Positions 57,745 through 64,000 of a DNA stretch of 64,000 nucleotides are shown here, in pieces. Under the pieces are notes generated by a model. That model was given only the letters and a program-made list of their open reading frames with translations. It was not told where the DNA came from and did not search any database. Position 1 is the stretch's first letter. Each line of letters begins with the position of its first letter. The stretch comes from Telopea speciosissima (lineage: Eukaryota; Streptophyta; Magnoliopsida; Proteales; Proteaceae). The stretch spans positions 68,690,984 to 68,754,983 of the forward strand of contig NC_057919.1 in assembly GCF_018873765.1 (NCBI RefSeq), written 5' to 3'. Position numbers and translations under genes: made by a program.

Positions 57745-58061
57745 TTAAAAGAATGGATTTTTTTGTTACTTTAGTTTTAAAAGTAGTGGAAGTATGTGAA
57801 GTTTTTCAACTTTCATGGGTGAAAGTGTAATTAAGGAAAACCTCGGGGAGGTACATGAAATTTTTTCTTTTTTTCAGTTTCCGTGGCAATTGATTTGAGC
57901 TAGTGAGCGGCGAACTGCGGGTGACGTTCCACTGGCCTACGGACCATCCAACGGTCTATTTCTCACACGCCTGGCGTCCTACGCACTTGAAAAATCGAAG
58001 GAGAAGATAATAAGCGGGAAAGACGAATAGTTGAATATTGGAACTCCTGTACTCACACACA

Positions 58062-58102
58062 CTCTCTCTCTCTCTCTCTCGCTCTCGCTCTCGCTCTCGC
58101 TT
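58062..58102. repeat. CT-rich microsatellite in the CAP-H2 leader region
   Basis: CT repeats merging into CTCTCG units, 200-250 bp upstream of the coding start. Pyrimidine stretches of this kind are common in plant 5' leaders. Confidence 0.8.
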
Positions 58103-58265
58103 CAGCATCGACGTGCGCTTCTTTCTTCTGAACCATTACTCTAGTTTCCCTGTTATCACTTATCAAGCTTCTTCCTGCAACCAAATTTCCCTATTTCTAG
58201 GTTATTATTATTTTTAAAATTCATTCTCTTCCGTCCCAAATTCAAAATCTAGGGTTTCTCTTGGC

Positions 58266-58307
58266 ATGGAGATAGAACAGCATGGGGCGGTCGCTTTGGT
58301 CTTTTGA
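58266..58307 (+). other. uORF in the CAP-H2 leader
   Basis: ATG at 58266 opens a 13-codon frame [13 protein letters not shown] that ends in TGA two bases before the predicted CAP-H2 ATG at 58310. If the leader includes it, it could modulate initiation. Confidence 0.5.
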
Positions 58308-58309
58308 AG

Positions 58310-58739
58310 ATGAAAAGTAGTGAAGATCAGAGCACTGAAGGAAGCAGTGGCAGATTCCACATTTTGCAGCCGCTTCGTGACCTTGAATCCAATTGGGCCG
58401 TTGATCTTGCCAAGAACCTCGAAGAGTATCTTTTGAAGATCTGTTCTGGTGAGATTACTGGCGAAGATGATGGTCAGCTCTCTGTGAACTTCGCTGAAGG
58501 TTCGCTCCCTTGTCCCTTCCTAATTGACAGTCTCCTCCGTTCCTTTGCTTCCCCCCCCCCCCCCCTCTCTTTCTTTTTTACATTTCCCTGCTTTCCCCAC
58601 TCGTTGACAGTATGTTTGTTTGTTTTTCGGTATTTTCAGCTGCTCTGGTGCTTCAAGGTTCTATTCAGGTGTACAGCCGGAAAGTAGAATATCTGTATTC
58701 TTTGGTTTTGCTTGCTTTGAATTTCATTTCTCAGAATAG
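58310..58739 (+). CDS. CAPH2: condensin II complex subunit H2 (CAP-H2), first two coding exons (partial)
   Basis: Exon 58310-58499 gives [20 protein letters not shown], then [20 protein letters not shown] and [20 protein letters not shown]. Exon 58640-58739 continues [20 protein letters not shown] and [17 protein letters not shown]. The splice phases match (phase 1, then phase 2). This is the conserved N-terminus of plant CAP-H2 (Arabidopsis CAP-H2/HEB2), the kleisin subunit of condensin II, which acts in chromosome organisation. I chose the ATG at 58310 because the next in-frame upstream codon is TTG. No third exon ('...FWNVDDIPV...' region) could be found up to 64,000, so the second intron exceeds 5.2 kb or the gene is broken here. 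Confidence 0.85.
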
Positions 58740-58741
58740 GT

Positions 58742-59414
58742 ACGAAGTCGAATTGATTATATTCTTTTTCTATAATGTCAAAGTGGGTTCGAGTTCGAGA
58801 AACATTTGGGGTCCTTTTACAATCCATTTTTACAACATCATGTTTGGGGATAACATTTCCCCAATCCGCTCCTTAGCCCTCCGTCAAACTTTGAGTGATG
58901 AGTATTCTCTTGTTGCTCTACCATTTACCCTTACGGCTCTGAGGTAACAAAGTTCACGTGGGAACCTGTAAATTGGTGTCTATTCCTACGAACTGACCTT
59001 TTAACTAGTTTTCTTGTGCCTGCAAATAAAGCTGATACTTGTTGTTAACAACCTTTTTGGAGCTTCATGGTCTTGCTTTGTCGCGTGTCCTATTTTAACC
59101 TCCTAATGAACTACCAAACTGCACTAATTCTCTACCCATTTCACTGGCCTAGCTCCTGCACCTCTTCATGAATCTGAAAACCCCTAAAACATATTGAAGC
59201 GACCAAGTTTGGTGGCTTTGCCTAGGTCCACCTGTTAACTTTTCAACATGAAGTGATGGGAGATACTATCAAGTTGATGCCATGAATTCTGTGCCATAAT
59301 TTCTCGGCTAGCTTTATATGGTTGCTGCCACTGGTTTGGGAGGGGGGAGGGGAGTCTAGTAATTTCCTAGGCACTCAGCACCCATACCTCCTCCCCCCTC
59401 TAGGGGCAGGGGAT
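58742..59414. other. CAP-H2 intron 2, proximal part
   Basis: No further exons identified. Unique-looking AT-rich DNA. Confidence 0.5.
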
Positions 59415-59668
59415 TAAGGGTGTCAATTTCGAGCCGGAACATAAACAACCACTTAAACTGAACCAAACCAAATTGAAAAAATCGGTTAAGTTTTGGTTTC
59501 GAAAAAATGGAATTTAATTTGGTTTGGTTTGGTTTTGATTCTAGAGTTAAAACCATCAGTTTGAACTGAATCCGAACTACACGTATAAATAAGAACCGAA
59601 CTGGTTCAGTTCGGTTCGTACACAGTGTAGCCTGAACCAAACTGAAACCTAGCTGTTTGACACCCTTA
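59415..59668. mobile_element. hAT-type MITE (254 bp) in CAP-H2 intron 2
   Basis: Ends TAAGGGTGTCAATTTCG and TGTTTGACACCCTTA are flanked by CAGGGGAT (59407-59414) and CAGGGAAT (59669-59676), an 8-bp duplication with one change. The interior has AACCAAACC/GGTTTGGTT inverted filler, like the elements at 28186 and 2470. Confidence 0.85.
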
Positions 59669-59689
59669 CAGGGAATCAGAGTAGAGTCC

Positions 59690-61824
59690 TTAATGTAGTC
59701 CTAGATTGGTAGGAGACCAACTAGGAGCCAGTAAAACAGGATCTGTTATGAACAGGTGAATTGGCTAGGTCAAAATACAATTTTTGGTGAAATTAGGGTT
59801 AGGGTTAGGGTTTGGATCGAATGCTATAGGGGCAGGTGTGGAGAGTTTGAACTAAAAAAGGAGGGATTTTGCTGGCTGGTTTGGTCTGGGCAGAATTTAG
59901 ATTATGGGAATGTTGTTCAATTATGGAGAGATGTTGTGGTTTGAATGGGATAATCGGAAAAAATCTTGGTTTGACTATTCCAATTGGGTAGGAGAATACT
60001 AGATCCAATTACATGAAGGTGTTGTTAGCTGAATGGTTTTTAAGAATTTTGGGAGATGGGTGGGAAAATTAGGGTTTTGGGGTGGTTTGGAGATTAGGAG
60101 AAGAATGGGTATTGATGGGATGATTCAAACTTACTGTTGTTGCAAGGGTGGTTAGAGGATCTTGAATAATTCTTGAGTTTTGATTTTGCAAATTGAAGGA
60201 GATCTTCAAAGAATTTGAAGGAGAGCTTCTCACTGTAAGGTGTCAATCTGATCAAACACCGATCCCACCAGCCTTGATCAAACACAAGACAAAAATCTTC
60301 AACGGAGAAGAAGAGTAGCAAAAGCTTTCATTAATATGAAAATTCGTGTGCCATGTTTGCCCCCTTACAACCTTATATAAAAGACTCAAAAATAGACCCC
60401 TACACTAAAAAGGAAAGGCTAACCTAATCCTTAACCTATTCGGTCACTTAAATTGACTAGGAAACAAAAATAGACTCAAAACAGAGTCTTAATCCAGCCC
60501 AACTTAAATACTTAAAAGAAAACTATTAAAATCATTTAAATTGAACCATTGGTTGAACTGGTTCAATTTATTAACAAAAACACCAAAATAAAACTAAGTA
60601 TAGAACTAAAACAACTAATTCTGTATGCAACCTAATTACCCATAGTTTAGGCCCATAAAAGTGGCCTATTACATTGAAAACCCATGGGATCAAAGGCCCA
60701 ACATGTATACAACCCAACCCTAGACTTATTCCTAATAAAAGAAGTCCAGTTTGGTGATAAATCTGCATCAGTCCTTTACATTTCCTTTGAGTGAAAAAAT
60801 AAGGTTATTTACTCTTGAAAAGTTGTGTGGATTTAGAAAGGTATTAAGTTTTTGAGCTTTTATAAACTCTACATGCTTTGTTTAATTTGTTTGGAAGTTA
60901 TAAACTCTATAAGCTTTATGGTTGAAGAAAATAACTTAACATCATTGTGAAAAATATCCCTTACAAGAGTCCTAAAGGATACACCCTTTAGGACTCTTGT
61001 AAGGGAAACTTTTCACTACGATGTTAAGTCATTTTCTTCAACCATAAAAGAGGATCATTTGATCCTTTGCTCATTTTCCTTAGTTTCTTTCACCATTTGT
61101 ACTTACTAATGTAGTCGTAGATAAATAAGAGTCCACTAGGAGCCAAGTAACCAGGAACTTCCAAACAGCTGACCGATTGGGGCAGAATTGTGGAATTAGG
61201 TCAAAACTAGGGTTAGGCTTAGGTTAATGGGGTTGGATCTTATTTAGTAAAGCTAGGCAGGTTTAGGAGAAGCTAACAGTGAAGGTTTGATGATGTTTAA
61301 GTGAAAATTTAAAAATTAGAAAATTAGGGTTTCGGGTTTTGGGAAAGATGGGAGTAATGGGTTTTAGGGTTTAGAGTGAGAGTTTGGGCTAGGGCTTTAG
61401 GTCGAGTCTTCTAGGGGTTAAGAAGAATATTCGGCCAAGGTTTGATGGTAAACTAATGGCTGGAAGTGATGATCTATAAATTCCAGGGTTTTGGGATTAA
61501 TGAAGGTTCAGAGGATTTTAGGGTTTGATGTAGGAATGGGGCAGAAGCTACAGTCGAGTGGAGGGGTTCCTGGGAGGATGTTATATTTGAAATTGAATGG
61601 ATTTGGATGGTAGAATAAGGTTGGACAGAGTTTAGATGACCTAGGGTTAGGTGCATCGATGGGGGATAACAATAGGGATAGATGGGGTTTAGGTTGGAGG
61701 ATTAGAAGAAGAAGGATGAATGCTGTAACAGTAAACTACTTGAAAACTGATCTTCAATGACAGCAGCTTTGAAGATAGAATTGAAGGTCTCCCGATCTAC
61801 AAGATGCAAGGAGATAAGAAAAAG
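59690..61824. repeat. two diverged copies of a dispersed repeat
   Basis: The sequence near 59,695-59,830 (CTAGGAGCCAGTAAAACAGG, AGGTCAAAATAC, then TTAGGGTTAGGG) recurs in degraded form at 61,115-61,240. The following GGTTTTGGG-rich stretches also resemble each other. A short telomere-like TTAGGGTTAGGGTTAGGG occurs at about 59,799. Around 60,960-61,040 there is an inverted repeat (CTTACAAGAGTCCTAAAGG with its complement). No gene is supported. Confidence 0.5.
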
Positions 61825-62155
61825 CATAGTTCGAGATCTCGCCGAGTTTCTCGGTTTTTGGAAAAGCCAAGACGAGACTGCCTACGAGTCTCAAAAGTGC
61901 AATATCTCGGCGAGATCTCGGATCTCGGTTTCAACCCATTATTTTAACCCACCTACCACTTAAATACCTTACCTAATTGGACAAAACTCGACATATCTCG
62001 GTGAGATCTCGGATCTCGAGTCCAGATCTCGGGTTGACCCAAAATTGAGGCTTCGAGTTGAAAAAAAAAAAAATGCACCAACTCGGCAAGATCTCGACTA
62101 GTTTCGGTTTTTCCAAGAGTCGAGTTGGTACCGAGACCCGAGTTTTATTTTCTTG
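61825..62155. mobile_element. hAT-like MITE (331 bp)
   Basis: Starts CATAGTTCGAGATCTCG and ends GAGTTTTATTTTCTTG. AGAAAAAG lies on both sides (61817-61824 and 62156-62163), fitting an 8-bp duplication. The interior has many palindromic CTCGGCGAGATCTCGG-type motifs. The terminal repeats are weak but related to the element at 63162. Confidence 0.6.
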
Positions 62156-63161
62156 AGAAAAAGATCTTCCCGGTCTACAAGACGCAAGGAGTCATTGGGG
62201 ATCCACCAATCCCTTCACCTTGATAATACTCACAAGGCACACTCTCAAAGGAGCAAAGCAGCAGCAACAATGGCGCAAGCAAACACAAAGTTTATTTTCA
62301 AATCTGAACTGTGAGGGAGCCTCCCACAATTTTATTAATTTATAATATGGCCATAGGCCTAAAACGTATTCACCCTAGGAATTTGAATCCTAGGCTGAAT
62401 CCTAATTACAAACTAAAAAAACACTCCCTCTAAAAATCGTGGAGGGGTGGAATCAAAACACTTAAAGAAAGATTCCCTAACTACCAATAGGAAATAAGCA
62501 CCTAACAACCAATAGGATTAATTCACTTAAATTGAACCATGGTCTGAATCGTATTGGTGGTGTGATTTTAAAAAACGTATCATATTCAAATGAAGATATG
62601 CGAAGATATGCATTAAAATGGTCAAGATATGCATGGAAATACATTTTTGGAGCAAAAAATAGTATAACTAAACAATATATTACATGTATCATGATAAACA
62701 CTAAAATGAAGAACAACGTATAATGAGACAGGTGTATTCAATTGAAATTCTTATCACTCTGTTTGTCCAAAGAACCAATGATGTGGATCATAGGTCCATG
62801 TGTAGCCACAGGAACATGGCCCCAAAACCAGCCCAGTGTAGTTGTGGGATTCAACTGCTGTGGGAGGCAGCCTGGTCTGATGATGTGGCCTGGTTCTTGG
62901 TTGGTTCGATTGACCAGATTTCTAATTTTGAGGAGCATATCATAAGGAATGAGCAAGAACATATCCAGGTTCATCCCCCTATCATCCAGCATATTTTGTG
63001 GAAGATGACCTTCAGATTTAAATAGATTTTGAGCCAGCATTTTTCCAGATTTGAAGAGGATATCATTCAGCATGTCAAGCCAATATTCTACTTACTTTAT
63101 AGGGATCAACCAGCTCTCTTTTTTGGAAGTGATTGGCCATATCGACCAACCTTATTTTAAG
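62156..63161. other. intronic repeat remnants
   Basis: TCTACAAGACGCAAGGAG near 62,176 duplicates TCTACAAGATGCAAGGAG near 61,796. The following part (to about 62,470) resembles by eye the repeats at about 45,200 and 60,330. The short frames present (for example 62,723-63,025) show no recognisable family. Confidence 0.4.
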
Positions 63162-63834
63162 CATAGTACTATATCTCGCGATATATCGGTATCTCGGGCC
63201 TACCGAGATATCCGTTGAAATACTGCATTTTTTCTGCAATATTTCGGGAGTCCATCTCGGTGGGTATTTGGCCATATCTAGGCCTGATACTTCATAGACA
63301 CCCTTATTTAAGCTAAATAAACACATTTAAACCTTCATATTGCAAAAAAAATGAACTCAAAGTGGTGTTTTGGGTTTGCACCCTTGATTGACTGTTTATG
63401 AGTTTATGAGTTTTGACTGTTGTATAAAATAGGTAAATACATATTATTTAAGTACTAAAAGACACAATAAGAAATTTAAACAAAGTAATGAAACAAAAAT
63501 AAAGTCAAATGTAGCCTTTAGTTTACACTTTAAAGTTTAAACTCATAAAGGCATAAGTGTACAAGTCATAACTCATAAACTTCATAATAGTCAATAGTTC
63601 AATACTCAATACACAGTATTTTTACGAAATTTACCGAAATATACTGAAATGAACCGAAATTTATCGAAATATACTGCTCAATACACAGTACTTCTATGAA
63701 ATATACCGAAATATACTGAAATTTCGCCGAAATTTGAACTTTTTTCATTTTGGAAGCCCATCTCGTCTCTGTAGTATTGAAATTACCAAAATTTACCGAA
63801 ATTTCGGCGATATATCGCGAAATTTTGTACCATG
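63162..63834. mobile_element. hAT-type MITE (673 bp) with perfect 8-bp TSD
   Basis: Ends CATAGTACTATATCTCGCG and CGCGAAATTTTGTACCATG are imperfect inverted repeats. ATTTTAAG lies at 63154-63161 and 63835-63842. The subterminal region contains many ACCGAAATATACTGAAAT-like repeats. It is non-coding and without transposase. Confidence 0.8.
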
Positions 63835-64000
63835 ATTTTAAGAGATATTTGTAGAATCAAATTCTGCCGAAGATTAGCCATCGTACAGCCTGTCTAACAG
63901 AAAACATTCTTCAGATTTTGGTGGGTCCATGGCCATTGCGTGGAGAAGCTTTTGGAGGATAATGTCAGCTTGCAATCATCCTATAGTTTAAGGAATTATA

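Larger units (their letters stand above)
55296..57867. mobile_element. composite Pack-MULE carrying two host-gene fragments (outer element)
   Basis: The left end GGGAAAATTTCACGTAC and the right end GTACATGAAATTTTTTC are inverted. Pairing continues to about 55,416 on the left, where GACCAAAATATCCTCATC matches inverted GATGAGGGCATTTTGGTC at about 56,447-56,464. The right TIR is therefore split by the nested element at 56511-57744. Flanking T tracts prevent a clear target duplication. Without the nested insert it is about 1.33 kb. It encloses an Hsp20-like fragment and an At5g65660-like fragment and has no transposase. Confidence 0.75.

Noticed and set aside
59799-59816. Telomere-like TTAGGG repeats
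   Set aside because: Only about three units, embedded in a longer AGGGTT-rich dispersed repeat. Not a meaningful interstitial telomere array.
62723-63073. Overlapping ORFs of 100-111 codons on both strands
   Set aside because: No similarity recognised and both strands are equally open. Probably chance in decayed repeat DNA within the CAP-H2 intron.
1-64000. CRISPR arrays, operons, bacterial-type regulatory sites or horizontally acquired gene clusters
   Set aside because: Regularly spaced repeats, ribosome-binding sites and compact gene layout are absent. All coding evidence is spliced plant-type or transposon-derived.

Overview
The window is nuclear DNA from a flowering plant. Protein-coding genes are split by GT-AG introns and separated by AT-rich, repeat-filled DNA. 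Mutator-type and hAT-type DNA transposons, L1-type LINEs, an Au-like SINE and copia-type LTR relics are all present. I cannot fix the species from sequence alone. No operons, CRISPR arrays or prokaryotic signals are present.

Layout. Positions 1-8,380 hold transposon relics, one tRNA-like gene with an abnormal anticodon arm, and two single-exon host-gene fragments (a DFR-like reductase and an ARF-GAP domain). Positions 8,389-32,829 carry a tandem array of five pectin methylesterase (PME, pectinesterase/pectinesterase-inhibitor) loci, all on the plus strand and all split by one intron at the same codon. PME-1 (8448-10875) is a diverged secreted copy. PME-2 (12971-14859) and PME-5 (30965-32829) are intact membrane-anchored copies. 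PME-3 (18517-20381) is nearly identical to PME-5 but has two nonsense codons. PME-4 (23135-24308) is a 5'-truncated, catalytically dead relic. Flanks were duplicated with the genes, so several transposon insertions can be read against an empty site in a sister copy.

Positions 32,900-42,400 are transposon-rich: a gene-carrying Mutator element inside the PME-5 3' UTR, a broken copia-type fossil, foldback MITEs and a LINE ORF1 relic. A five-exon host gene for a small Lys/Ser-rich nuclear-type protein spans 42,474-48,993. LINE and hAT relics follow. At 55,296-57,867 a Mutator-like element carrying fragments of two host genes has a second gene-carrying Mutator-like element (CUE-domain gene exon) inserted in its right terminal repeat. 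The first two coding exons of a condensin II subunit CAP-H2 gene lie at 58,310-58,739. The rest of the window appears to be its second intron, filled with diverged repeats.

Functionally, the PME array would act in the cell wall on methyl-esterified pectin. The Lys/Ser-rich gene and CAP-H2 are nuclear housekeeping-type genes. The most unusual content is the density of host-gene fragments carried by transposons: DGK, Hsp20-like, At5g65660-like, CUE, one unidentified Ser/Pro-rich gene, and one leader-intron-like segment. Five of the carrier insertions have readable 8- or 9-bp target duplications, and one has only a low-complexity T-tract flank.
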